64,000 nucleotides of DNA from Taudactylus pleione (GCA_031769625.1 JAUIMM010000484.1:186001-250000); one strand, 5' to 3'. Counted from the stretch's first letter, positions 34,529 through 45,420 are shown. Translations and numbers: made by a program. Notes: generated by a model not told the origin, from the sequence alone.

Positions 34529-35591
34529 TTATTTGAAATAATAAGTTTGTCTTTCAAAGTTTGTTTTCGTCAAAGAATGCTCCTTTTCAGCAATTACAGC
34601 ATTGCAGATCTTTGGCATTCTATCTGTTAATTTGTTGAGGTAATCTGAAGAAATTTCATCCCATGCTTCCTGAAGCACCTGCCACAAGTTGGATTGGCTT
34701 GATGGGCACTTCTTGCGTACCATACGGTCAAGCTGCTCCCACAACAGCTCAATGGGGTTGAGATCTGGTGACTGCCCTGCCCACTCTATTACAGACAGAA
34801 TACTAGCTGCCTGCTTCTTCCCTAAATAGTTCTTGCATAATTTGGAGGTGTGCTTTGGGTCATTGTTCTGTTGGAGGAGTAAATTGGCTACAATCAAGTG
34901 CTGTCCACAGGGTATGCCATGGCGTTGCAAAATGGAGTAATAGCCTTCCTTATTCAAAATCCCTTTTCCCTTGTACAAATCTCCCACTTTACCAGCACCA
35001 AAGCAGCCCCAGACCATCACATTACCTCCACCATGCTTGACAGATGGTGTCAGGCACTCTTCCAGCAGCTTTTCACTTCTGCATCTCACAAATGTTCTCC
35101 TGTTTGACCCAAACACCTCAAACTTCTATTCGTCTGTCCATAACATTTTTTTCCAATCTTCCTCTGTCCAATGTCTGTGTTCTTTTGCCCATATTAATCT
35201 TTTCGTTTTATTGGCCAGTCTCAGATATGGCTTTTTCTTTGACAATCTGCCTAGAAGGTCAATATCCCAGTGTCGCCTCTTCACTGTAGACGTTGATACT
35301 GGCATTTTGCGGGTACTGTTTAAAGAAGCTGCCAGTTGAGGACTTGTGAGGCATCTATTTCTCAAACTAGAGACTCTAATGTACTTGTCTTCTTGCACAG
35401 TTGTGCACTGGGGCATCCCACTTCTCTTTCTACTCTGGTTAGAGCCTGTTTGTGCTGTTCTCTGAAGGGAGTAGTACACACCTTTGTAGGAAATGTTCAG
35501 TTTCTTGGCAACTTCTCGCATGGAATAGCCTTCATTTATAAGAACAAGAACAGACTGTCGAGTTTCACATGAAAGTTTTCTTTTTCTGGCA
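34529..35591 (-). pseudogene. Tc1-type transposase, one in-frame stop and a changed catalytic Asp
   Basis: A single frame from about 35591 (reads FARKRKLSCETRQ, initiator lost) to the stop at 34529. HTH/paired-like N-terminus (MREVAKKLNISYKGVYYSLQ), first catalytic Asp in LWTDE, GHGGG-type block SVKHGGGNVMVWGCFG, then QQNNDPKHTSK and QSPDLNPIELLWEQL with the catalytic Glu. TAG at 35126-35128 follows LWTDE. In the usual DNDPKHT motif the first Asp is the second catalytic residue; here it reads NND (AAC for GAC), so this copy would be inactive even without the stop. Confidence 0.9.
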
Positions 35592-36002
35592 AATTGGAGA
35601 GTATAATCAAACCCACAAATGTGATGCTCCAGATACTCAACTAGCTCAAAGGAAGGCCAGTTTTATAGTTTCTCTAACGAGCAAACCCGTTTTCAGTTGT
35701 GCTAACATAATTGCACAAGGGTTTTCAAGGGTTTTCTAATCATCCATTAGTCTTCTAACACGCTTAGCAAATACAATGTACCATTAGAACACTGGAGTGA
35801 TGGTTGCTGGAAATGGGCCTCTATACACCTATGTAGATATTCCTTTAAAAAGCAGATGTTAGCAGTTAGTATAGTCATTTACCACATTAACAATGTATAG
35901 AGTGTATTTCTGATTAATTTAATGCTATCTTCATTGAAAAAAACAGTGCTTTTCTTTCAAAAATAACGACATTTCTAAGTGACCCCAAACTTTTGAACGG
36001 TA

Positions 36003-36003
<1 letters not shown>

Positions 36004-36070
<67 letters not shown>

Positions 36071-36185
36071 ATATACGTATATGTGTGTGTATATATATGT
36101 GCATGTATATATGTATATATATGTGTGTATATAATATGTGTGTGCATATATATATATATATATTATATGTATACATATATGTGTA
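36004..36185. repeat. (TA)n/(TG)n compound microsatellite
   Basis: (TA) tract at about 36013-36061, then mixed TGTGTG/TATATA to 36185. All Ile/Tyr/His-rich open frames across it are artefacts. Confidence 0.97.
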
Positions 36186-36225
36186 TGTGTCAGGTACCAT
36201 GGGTGTTTAGAACCAATGACTCCCT

Positions 36226-36227
<2 letters not shown>

Positions 36228-36271
<44 letters not shown>
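36228..36271. repeat. (TA)n microsatellite, left flank of Tc1 element 2
   Basis: About 42 bases of alternating AT directly before the transposon terminus. The matching right flank is at 37924-37962. Confidence 0.95.
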
Positions 36272-36273
<2 letters not shown>

Positions 36274-36276
<3 letters not shown>

Positions 36277-37923
36277 TCAGGTGCATAAATATTGGGACAT
36301 TGACAGAATTTTCATATTTTGGCCACCACAATGGCTTTGAAATGAAACAAACAAGATGTGCTTTAACTGCAGACTTTCAGATTTCATTTGAGGGTAATTA
36401 CATCCAAATCAGGTGAACGGTGTAGGAATTACAACGGTTTCTATATGTGCCTCCCACTTTTTAAGGGGCCAAATGTAATGGGACTATCAACTCATAAGCT
36501 ATTTCATAGACAGGTGTGGGCTATTCCCTCGTTATTTCATTATCAATTGAGCAGGTAAAAGGTCTGGAGTTGATTCCAGGTTTGACATTTGCATTTGGAA
36601 TCAGTTGCTGTCGACTCTCAATATGAGATCCAAAGAGCTGTCATTATCAGTGAAGCAAGCCATCATTAGGCTGAAAAATCAAAATAAACCCATCATAGAG
36701 ATAGCAAAAACATTAGGTGTGGCCAAATCAACTGTTTGGAACATTCTTAAAAAGAAAGAACGCACCAGAGAGCTCAGCAACACCAAAAGACCCAGAAGAC
36801 CACGGAAAACAACTATGGTGGATGACAGGAGAATTATTTCCCTGGTGAAGAAAAACCCCTTCACAACAGTTGGCCAAATCAAGAACATTCTCCACGAGGT
36901 AGGTGTATATGTGTCAAAGTGAACAATCAAGAGAAGACTTCACAAGAGTGAATATAGAGGGTTCACCACAAGATGTAAACCATTGGTGAGCCTCAAAAAC
37001 AGGAAGACCAGATTAGAGTTTGCCAAACAACATCTAAAAAAGCCATTATAGTTCTGGAACAACATCCTTTGGACAGATGAGACAAAGATCAACTTGTACC
37101 AGAGTGATGGGAAGAGAAGAGTATGGGGAAGGAAAGGAACTGCTCATGATCCAAAACATACAATCTCATCAGTGAAGCATGGTGGTGGTAGTGTCATGGC
37201 GTGGGGATGTATGGCTGCCAATGGAACTGGTTCCCTTGTATTTATTAATGATGTGACTGCTGACAAAAGCAGCAGAATGAATTCTGAAGTGTTTCGGGCA
37301 ATATTATATGCTCATATTCAGTCAAATGCTTCAGAACTCATTGGACAGCGCTTCACAGTGCAGATGGACAATGACCAGAAGCATACTGCAAAAGCAACCA
37401 AAGAGTTTTTTAAGGCTAAAAAGTGGAATGTTATGCAATGGCCAAGTCAATCCCCTGACCTGAATCCGATTGAGCATACATTTCACTTGATGAAGACAAA
37501 ACTGAAGGGAAAATGCCCCAAGAACAAGCAGGAACTGAAGACATTTGCAGTAGAGACCTGGCACAGCATCACCAGGGATGAAACCCAGCGTCTGGTGATG
37601 TCTATGCTGTAATTTCAGCATAGACATCAGGCTGTAATTGCCTGCAAAGGATTTGCAACAAAGTATTAAAAAGTGAAAGTTAGATTTAGGATTGTTTAGT
37701 TTGTCCCATTACTTTTGACCCCTTAAAAAGTGGGAGGCACATATAGAAACCGTTGTAATTCCTACACCGTTCACCTGATTTGGATGTAATTACCCTCAAA
37801 TTAAATCTGAAAGTCTGCAGTTAAAGCACATCTTGTTTGTTTCATTTCAAAGCCATTGTGGTGGTGAATAGAGGCCAAAATATGAGAATTCTGTCAATGT
37901 CCCAATATTTATGCACCTGACTG
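36274..37923 (+). mobile_element. Tc1-type transposon 2, full length
   Basis: Terminal inverted repeats of about 210 bp. They start CAGTCAGGTGCATAAATATT and are nearly identical through AACCGTTGTAATTCCTACAC-type sequence to CTTTTTAAGGGG. A TA follows on the right; on the left the equivalent is CA, a one-base change. It sits inside a (TA)n microsatellite. Length 1,650 bp, normal for Tc1 elements. Confidence 0.94.
36623..37669 (+). pseudogene. Tc1 DD34E transposase, three in-frame stops, frame otherwise intact
   Basis: From ATG 36623 (MRSKELSLSVKQAIIRLKNQ) one frame covers 348 codons to TAA 37667-37669, interrupted by TGA 36920-36922, TAG 37049-37051 and TAA 37610-37612. Domains: paired-like HTH pair (residues 10-60), GRPR-like basic KRPRRPRK, first Asp in LWTDETK, SVKHGGGSVMAWGCM, MDNDQKHTAK with the second Asp, and WPSQSPDLNPIEH with Glu 35 residues later, so DD34E. 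Length is typical of the family. An upstream TTG in frame is not needed. This copy cannot supply transposase as it stands. Confidence 0.93.
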
Positions 37924-37927
37924 TATA

Positions 37928-37966
<39 letters not shown>

Positions 37967-38052
37967 TTATTTACATATACAACATTGGCGGCACTCCTCA
38001 GATTTCACATAAATAAAAGCTGCTTTTTACTGCACCTTTTGTATGTATATAT
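37924..38052. other. (TA)n microsatellite and short unknown sequence
   Basis: TA repeats at 37924-37962. Then about 90 bases (ACATTGGCGGCACTCCTCAG and AAAAGCTGCTTTTTACTGCA) of unidentified origin, before the hAT target site. Confidence 0.7.
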
Positions 38053-38699
38053 ATTTATATTAGGGGTGTGCACCGGCCACTTTTCGTGTTTTGTGTTTTG
38101 GTTTTGGATCTGGATCTTTCTTCGTGTTTTGGATCTGGATTGGTTTTGCTAAAACCACCCTTCCGTGTTTTGGGTTCTGGGTTTTGTGTTTTGGATCTGT
38201 ATTTTTTTTTAAAAAAGCATAAAAACAGCTAAAATCACAGAATTTGTTGGTTTCTCTGCTCCTATGCTATTATTAACCTCAATAACCTTAATTTCCACTA
38301 ATTTCCAGTCTATTCTGAACACCTCACACCTCACAATAGTGTTTTCATGTCCAAAAGGTTGCACCGAGGTAGCTGGATGACTATGCTAAGCGACACGAGT
38401 GGGCGGCACAAACACGTGACCCATCTAGGAGTGACACTGCAGTGGCAGACAGGATGGCAGTTAGAAAAACTAGGCCCCAAACTGTACATAATGCAAAGAA
38501 AAAAAAGAAGTGCAAGATGGAATTGTCCTTGGGCCCTCCCACCCACCCTTATGTTGTATAAACAGGACATGCACACTTTAACAAATCAATCATTTCAGCG
38601 CCAGGGTCTGCCACACAACTGTGGCTGAAATGATTGGTTCGTTTGGGCCCCCACAAAACAAGCTGGCAATTAATGTGTCCCTGCACAAACTGGCTCTAC

Positions 38700-39093
38700 G
38701 GAGGCAAGATGTCATCCTCATCCTCCTCATCCACCGATTCCTCACCCTCTTCAGTGTGTACATCCTCATCCTCACAGAGTATTAATTCGTCCCTGCTGGA
38801 ACCACAGGTCCCTCTGTACGTTCTGGAGGCTGGTCTCCCTGGAAGAGTTGATAATTCATTTTATGAACATCATCTTCTCCACATTTTGTGGAAGCAACCT
38901 CCTACGCCTTTCGCTGACAAGGTTCCCGGCTGCACTAAACACTCTTTCGGAGTACACACTGGAGGGGGGGCAACTCAGGTAAAATAGAGCCAGTTTGTAC
39001 AGGGACCTCCAAATTGCTTCTTTTTCCTGCCAGTACAGGTACGGACTGTCTGACATGCCTACTTGGATGCTGTCACCGATGTAATCCTTTAAC
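38700..39093 (-). pseudogene. hAT transposase C-terminal remnant (copy 3)
   Basis: Reads GDSIQVGMSDSPYLYWQEKE, then the dimerisation region (LSCPPSSVYSERVFSAAGN, RRLLPQNVEKMMFIK), then a shifted acidic tail. The upstream coding sequence stops at about 39093, exactly where tandem units of unrelated sequence begin. Confidence 0.9.
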
Positions 39094-40368
39094 AGACAGA
39101 CGCACGCTTGTCGCTGCTGCTTTGAGGATTCAAGTGCGGCTACAGCCCACACAATTCACAAAGACAGAAAAAAAAAAAGAATATTTTTATTGTTTGTGGA
39201 GCACACTTTGAGGTGTCACCACCCTTTAACAGACAGACGCACGCTTGTCGCTGCTGCTTTAAGGATGCAGGTGCGGCTACAGCCCACACATTTCACAAAG
39301 ACCGAAAAAAAAAAGAACAATATTTTAATTGTTTGTGTAGAACACTTTGAGGTGTCATCACCCTTTAACAGACAGACGCACGCTTGTCGCTGCTGCTTTA
39401 AGGATGCAGGTGCGGCTACAGCCCACACAATTCACATAGACAGAAAAAAAAAGAACAATATTTTAATTGTTTCTGTAGCACACTTTGAGGGTGTCACCAC
39501 CCTTTAACAGACAGACGCACGCTTGTCGCTGCTGCTTTGAGGATGCAAGTGTGGCTACATCGCACACAAGTCACAAACACATTAAAAAAATAGTTTTTTA
39601 TTTTTTGGAACACTTTGAGAGTTACACCACCCTTTAACAGACAGACGCACGCTTGTCGCTGCTGCTTTAAGGATGCAGGTGCGGCTACAGCCCACACATT
39701 TCACAAAGACCGAAAAAAAAAGAACAATATTTTAATTGTTTGTGTAGAACACTTTGAGGGTGTCACCACCCTTTAACAGACAGACGCACGCTTGTCGCTG
39801 CTGCTTTAAGGATGCAGGTGCGGCTACAGCCCACACATTTCACAAAGACCGAAAAAAAAAGAACAATATTTTAATTGTTTGTGTAGCACACTTTGAGGGT
39901 GTCACCACCCTTTAACAGACAGACGCACGCTTGTCGCTGCTGCTTTAAGGATGCAGGTGCGGCTACAGCCCACACATTTCACAAAGACCAAAAAAAAAAG
40001 AACAATATTTTAATTGTTTGTGTAGCACACTTTGAGGGTGTCACCACCCTTTAACAGACAGACGCACGCTTGTCGCTGCTGCTTTAAGGATGCAGGTGCG
40101 GCTACAGCCCACACAATTCACAAAGACAGAAAAAAGAACAATATTTTAATTGTTTGTGTAGCACACATTGAGGGTGTCACCACCCTTTAACAGACAGACG
40201 CACGCTTGTCGCTGCTGCTTTAAGGATGCAGGTGCGGCTACAGCCCACACAATTCACAAAGACAGAAAAAAGAACAATATTTTAATTGTTTGTGTAGCAC
40301 ACTTTGAGGGTGTCACCACCCTTTAACAGACAGACGCACGCTTGTCGCTGCTGCTTTGAGGATGCAGG
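39087..40368. repeat. 137-bp tandem array replacing the transposase core
   Basis: Unit marker AGACAGACGCACGC starts at 39094, 39231, 39370, 39509, 39639, 39778, 39917, 40056, 40192 and 40328 (spacing mostly 136-139). Each unit has CTTGTCGCTGCTGCTTTAAG, GGTGCGGCTACAGCCCACAC, a short A tract and AATATTTTAATTGTTTGTGT. The unit is recognisably related to that of the 160-bp array at 40716-41400. Confidence 0.96.
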
Positions 40369-40697
40369 TGGAATCTAGACGGGATTTGGAACCGAGGACA
40401 CACTACCTCCATCAATTGTCTAAATCCCACTGCACTAATGTCGGATACCGGACGCACGTCTAACACCAACATAGCAGTCAAGGCCTCAGTTATACGTTTT
40501 GCTTCAGGATGACTGCTGTCGTACTTCATCCTCATCGCTAGGGACTGTTGGAGGGTCAATTGTTTAGTAAAAGTAGTGATGTTCCTACTTCCTCTCTGGG
40601 ATGATGAACAACTCCCAGCAGCAGCAACAGCACTAGGAGGAAGAGGTTCTTGATCTTTCCCTATTTTATTTTTATCGGAGAAAGTTTGGTCCTCCAT
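40366..40697 (-). pseudogene. hAT transposase N-terminal remnant (copy 3)
   Basis: Reads SSQRGSRNITTFTKQLTLQQ, MKYDSSHPEAKRITEALTAM and SAVGFRQLMEVVCPRFQIPS, aligning to the middle of copy 1 (LTVKQSFARANKFDSNHPVA). The BED finger part is missing upstream, where the 160-bp array starts. The frame runs into the 137-bp array at about 40366. Confidence 0.88.
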
Positions 40698-40715
40698 TTA
40701 TGTTATATTGATATA

Positions 40716-41400
40716 TATATACGTGCGGCTAAAGCGCACACAAACACAGAAAATATTATTTTATTTTGGCTGGAGAGTAGTGCACTTTGTGGGTTACACC
40801 ACCCTTTAAGAAATGAGCCAGCCGGCTCTTTACTTATGGGACACAGGCGCACGCTTGGCGCTGCTCCTTTGTTGATGCACGTGCAGCCACAGTGCACACA
40901 ATTCACAAACACAGAAAATAATTTTTTTTTTGGTTTGGACTGGAGTGTACTTTCGGGGGTTACAGCACCCTTAACGGTCAAGCCAGCCAGCCCTTTACTT
41001 ATGACACAGGCGCACGCTTGGCACTACTTTGTTGATGCACGTGCGGCTACTGCGCACACAATTCACAAACACAGAAAATAATTTTTTTTTGGTTTGGACT
41101 GGAGTGTACTTTCGGGGGTTACAGCACCCTTTAACGGTCAAGCCAGCCGGCCCTTTACTTATGACACAGGCGCACGCTTGGCACTACTTTGTTGATGCAC
41201 GTGCGGCTACTGCGCACACAATTCACAAACACAGAAAATAATTTTTTTTTTGGTTTGGACTGGAGTGTACTTTGGGGGTTACAGCACCCTTTAACGGTCA
41301 AGCCAGCCGACCCTTTACTTATGACACAGGCGCACGCTTGGCACTACTTTGTTGATGCACGTGCGGCTACTGCGCACACAATTCACAAACACAGAAAATA
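40716..41400. repeat. 160-bp subterminal tandem array of hAT copy 3
   Basis: GTTGATGCACGTGC recurs at 40871, 41031, 41191 and 41351 (exact 160 spacing). Units contain GGCGCACGCTTGGCACTACT, GCGCACACAATTCACAAACA and TGGACTGGAGTGTACTTTCG. Confidence 0.96.
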
Positions 41401-41905
41401 TATTATTTTTTTAGCACTTGGGGGGAGCACCCCTGATGGACAGAGCACCCCCTGGACAACACTACAGCACTCCTTTAGGACTGGGACACTGCACAGGACT
41501 TTGGAGTGGACACAGCCCCTATGGAGAACTGACTGCACAACACAGTCCAGCCAGCCCCTATGGACTTTGAAGTAGTGGACACAGCCCCTATTAACAACAG
41601 CAGCACAGCACAACACAGCCAGCCCCTATGGACTTTGAAGTAGTGGACAACAGCAGCACTACACTACACAGCCCTAACTCCCACCCTCCCTCTTCACTGT
41701 CCACAGCCGAGTGAGAAAATGGCGCCGACGCGGGTACCTTATATAGGATCCAAAACCCGCGAGACTCGGAAGGCGGGATGATGACGTTTTGCCTCGATTT
41801 CAGATCCGAGTCAGGCGGGAAAAGTCGAGCCTGATTCGGATCGGACTCGGATCGGGGGGGCTCGGGGGGGTTCGGATTTCAGAAATCCGAACCCGCTCAC
41901 CCCTA

Positions 41906-41960
<55 letters not shown>
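41906..41960. repeat. (TA)n microsatellite
   Basis: Alternating TA after the hAT target duplication, followed by a few TAGA units near 41970. Confidence 0.95.
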
Positions 41961-41962
<2 letters not shown>

Positions 41963-42119
41963 AATATATAGATAGATAGATATATACAGTGGTCGAAGTG
42001 GGAATTTTGAAGTGGGGGTATGGCAAATTTAGAAGTTGCGGCATTGATGCAACCAGAAACAACGCATCAGCAGTGATATGAGTCAAGGGCGTGCAGAAAA
42101 AAATTAGCATGGGCACGCA

Positions 42120-44010
42120 TCACAAGGGGTGTGTCAGGCAGTGATTGATGGGGAAAGAGTGAACAGAAGAGGCAGAGGGTGATAGAGAGAGGCAAAGAGT
42201 ATTGGGCAGAGGGTGCCGGGGTGATGGTGAGGCAAAAGGTGACAGGGAGAGGCAAAGAGTGATGGGCAGAGGGTGACAAGGAGAGGGTGAGAGTGAAGGG
42301 CAGAGGGTGACGGAGAGAGGCAGAGGGTGGCAGTAAAGCAGAGGGTATCAGAGAGAGGCAAAGAGTGAAGGGAAGAGTGTGACAGGGAGAAGCAGAGGGC
42401 GATGGAGAGGCAAAGAGTGATGGGCAGAGGGTGATGGAGAGGCTGAGGGTGAGGCAGAGGGTATCAGTGAGAGGCAGAGAGTGATGGGCAGAGGGTGATA
42501 GGGAGAGGCTGAGAGTGATGGTGAGGCAGAGGGTGACAGGGAGAGGCAAAGAGTGAGAGGATGACGGAGAGGCCAAGGGTGAGGCAGAGGGTATCCAGGA
42601 GAGGCAAAGAGTGATGGGCAGAGGGTGATGGAGAGACTGAGGGTGAGGCAGAAGGTATCCGGGAAAGGCAAAGTGATGGGCAGAGGAGGCTGGGGTGAGG
42701 GTGACGGTGAGGCAAAAGGTGACAGGGAGAGGCAAAGAGTGATGGGCAGAGGGTGACAGGGAGAGGGTGAGAGTGAAGGGCAGAGGGTAACAGAGAGGCA
42801 TAGGCTATCAGGGAGAGGCAAAGAGTGAAGGGAAGAGGGTGACAGGGAGAAGCAGAGGGTGATGGAGAGCTGAGGGTGAATGTGAGGCAGAAGGTGACAG
42901 GGAGAGGCAAATAGTGATGGGCAGAGGGTGGCAGGGAGAGTCTGAGAGTGAAGGGCAGAGGGTGACAGAGAGGTAGAAGGTGATGGCGAAGCAGAGGGTA
43001 TCAGGGAGAGGCAGAGCGTGACAGGGAGAGGCTGAGGGTGACGGTGTGGCAAAGTTGACAGGGAGAGGCTGAGAGTGAAGGGCAGAGGGTGACGTAGAGA
43101 GACAGAAGGTGACGGTGAGGCAGAGGGTATCAGGGAGATGCATAGAGTGATGGGCAGAGGGTGACAGGGAGAGGCAGAGGGTGACAGGGAAAGGCAAAGA
43201 GTGATGGGCAGAGGGTGATGGAGAGACTGAGGGTGAGGCAGAGGGTATCCGGGAGAGGCAAAGTGATGGGCAGGGGGGCTTGGGTGAGGGTGATGGTGAG
43301 TCAAAAGGTGACAGGGAGAGGCAAAGAATGATGGGTAGAGGGTGACAGGGAGAGGTGAGAGTGAAGGGCAGAGGGTGACAGAGCGGCAGAGAGTATCAGG
43401 GAGAGGCAAAGAATGAAGGGAAGAGGGTGACAGGGAGAAGCAGAGGGTGACGGAGAGGCTGAGGGTGACGGTGAGGCAGAAGGTGACAAGGCGAGGCAAA
43501 GAGTGAAGGGAAGCGGGTGACAGGGAGAAGCAGAGGGTGACTGTGAGGCAGAAGGTGACTGTGAAGCAGAGGGTAACAGGGAGAGGCAAAGAGTGATGGG
43601 CAGAGGGTGACAGGGAGAGGCTGAGGGAGATGGTGAGGCAAAGAGTGATGGGCAGAGGGTATCAGGGAGAGGCATAGAGTGATGGGCAGAGGGTGACAGG
43701 GAGAGGCTGAGGGTGGCGGTGAGGCAGAGGGTGACAGGGAGAGGCAAAGAGTGATGGGCAGAGGGTGATGGTGAGGCAGAGGCAAAGAGTGATGCGCAGA
43801 GGGTGATGGTGAGGCAGAGGCAAAGAGTGATAGGCAGAGGGTGACAGGGAGAGGCTGAGAGTGAAGGATAAAGGATGACTGAGAGAGCCAGAAGGTGAGG
43901 CAGAGGGTGACAGGGAGAGGCAAAGAGTGATGGGTAAAGGGAGACGGAGAGGCAAAGAGTGAAGGACAGAGGGGGACTGATTGAGACAGAGGGTGAAGGT
44001 CTGTGGGTAG
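42120..44010. repeat. 1.9-kb purine-rich minisatellite, GGCAGAGGGTGACAGGGAGA type
   Basis: Imperfect head-to-tail units of about 21 bp and multiples, from GGCAGAGGGTGACAGGGAGA, GGCAAAGAGTGATGGGCAGA and GGCTGAGAGTGAAGGGCAGA. The plus strand is almost all A and G. Minus-strand frames up to 413 codons (Leu/Pro/Ser-rich) exist because the CT-rich strand rarely encodes stops. There is no signal of selection or domain structure. Confidence 0.95.
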
Positions 44011-44935
44011 TAAATATAGGGCGCAGAATGACACACATGTCCAGTATACTGTGTAAGTGTGATATCCCTCGGGGGTTCACATAAGGAAGGCGATAAGTGA
44101 CAGAACAAGGCACTGTAAAACTGACACCATTTGCACTTACCTAGCTACAGTGTAGAAGGTCAGCAGTGCTGTGGGGCAGAGTCTAGGCAGCAGCGTCTGT
44201 CTGTGTGCAGCTGATGAATGCTTGTTTCCGGTGGCTGCATGTGCCAGTGGGCAGGGGATAGGACAGCAGAGCACACACAGGAAGTTGGAGAGCTCTCCGG
44301 ACAACGGATGGAGGAGGCAGCGGCTGATAACAGTGCAGGTGTCACCCGGTGAGGGAAGCTGTGAGGGGCGTGGCCTCGTGGTCAATGGGGCGTGGCCACA
44401 TGGACAAGGGGCGTGGCCATGCGGCCCAAACCCCATGCTACAGTATGTTTATTACCGGGGGTGGAGAAGGTTCGGGCTGTGTAGTGTGCCGGCTCCCTCA
44501 CGGTGTCAGGAGCAGAGTGCTGCACTTAATACCATACTACAGTACAGCACTCTGCTCCTGTCACTGAGAGGGAGACTGCACCTTGATGTCACCCCTGATG
44601 CTGTTGCCAAAAATTGTTTACTTGTTTAGAACCATTCCACATATTCTGCCTCAGTATTTTTTTCAAGTTCTGAGCCATTATGACAGCTTTTATACTGAGT
44701 AATGAGGTCGCTAGATTCTCTGGAATGTGCATATTTCTCTCCAAGCAAGAGTGTAGCCTATTCTTTCTAGCCTTGAGAAATACTGAATAGCAAGTTTGAT
44801 AGTCAAGTGCATGAATAGTGCTTACTCCTTAGCACAAGCCTTGTGTTGACCTGGAGAAGACTCTTAACCTGGATTTCCGTATTGCAGACTTTATTTGGCA
44901 TCCCAGAGAATTCAACACAGCTAGTAAATGTAGCA
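44011..44935. other. GC-richer intergenic sequence with a hairpin, no gene
   Basis: Contains GGGGCGTGGCC-type repeats (44366-44415) and an inverted pair GGAGCAGAGTGCTGCAC / ACAGCACTCTGCTCC (about 44508-44558), related to the sequence at 45290-45420. No supported coding frame. Confidence 0.5.
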
Positions 44936-44939
44936 GCTA

Positions 44940-45110
44940 CACTATGTATAGGTTGACACAAAATGGTCGACGTGCAATACGTCGGCAGGTACAAAAGGTC
45001 AACAGGTGCAAAGGGTAGACTGACAATAGGTCGACAGGGACAAATGGTCGGCAAAGATATTGTCTGTCGACCATTTGATGTTGACATTTTGTATGTCGAC
45101 CCTTAATCCG
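44940..45110. mobile_element. MITE with repeated GTCGAC modules
   Basis: The ends ATAGGTTGACACAAAATGGT and (complement) GGGTCGACATACAAAATGTC are roughly inverted. GTCGACGT, GTCGGCAGG, GTCAACAGG and GTCGACAGG modules recur within. Related modules are at 16400-16470. Confidence 0.6.
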
Positions 45111-45289
45111 CGTACCTAAAGGCGTAGGACTAAATGATTTCATAAATATGGAGGAGATGAGTTTACCTTCACTGTAGCTGCTGTTGTTAGGCCTGAGCAA
45201 GATAATACCAAACCTTAGCATAACTGCTTGGCATGATAAATCAAACTCAGGTTCCAGGTCAAGAATTTGATAGGTATCTCCAAACAGTG

Positions 45290-45420
45290 GCGTCACAAGG
45301 GGAGTGTGGGCCGCACCCAGGTGTCACCCGCCGAGGGTGCTGCACTGTAGCATTAAGTGCAGCACTCGGCTCCTGTTACAGTGAGGGAGACGGCACTCCG
45401 CACCTCCGGCATGAAGATTG
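45290..45420 (+). mobile_element. hAT MITE fragment (CAGTGGCGTCAC end)
   Basis: Begins CAGTGGCGTCACAAGGGGAG and continues GGCCGCACCCAGGTGTCACC, with an inverted pair CTGCACTGTAG...AAGTGCAGCACTCGGC. The right end was not found. Confidence 0.5.

Larger units (their letters stand above)
33932..36003 (-). mobile_element. Tc1-type transposon 1 with internal MITE
   Basis: The left end ATCAAAAGTTTGGGGCCACC and the right end (complement CTACCGTTCAAAAGTTTGGG) are inverted repeats. The transposase is on the minus strand. The element is interrupted by a MITE (34025-34491). Both sides are TA microsatellite, the preferred target type of Tc1 elements. Confidence 0.85.
38061..41905 (-). mobile_element. hAT transposon copy 3, complete, core replaced by tandem array
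   Basis: The target duplication ATTTATAT is exact (38053-38060 and 41906-41913). The termini TAGGGGTGTGC and (complement) TAGGGGTGAGC are inverted. Subterminal GTTTTGGATCTGGAT and GATCGGACTCGGATC match copy 1. Length 3,845 bp. Transposase N-terminal (40366-40697) and C-terminal (about 38700-39093) parts remain on the minus strand. Between them is only the 137-bp array. Confidence 0.94.

Noticed and set aside
35914..36416. Ile/Tyr/His-rich open frames on both strands
   Set aside because: Translations of (TA)n and (TG)n microsatellites.
39087..41400. Regular direct repeats resembling a CRISPR array
   Set aside because: Units of 137 and 160 bp are head-to-tail with no distinct spacers, inside a eukaryotic hAT transposon. 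No cas genes.
42348..43589. 413-codon minus-strand open frame and neighbours up to 270 codons
   Set aside because: They lie entirely in a purine-rich minisatellite. The translation is an irregular Ser/Leu/Pro repeat and several frames are open at once, as expected from composition.
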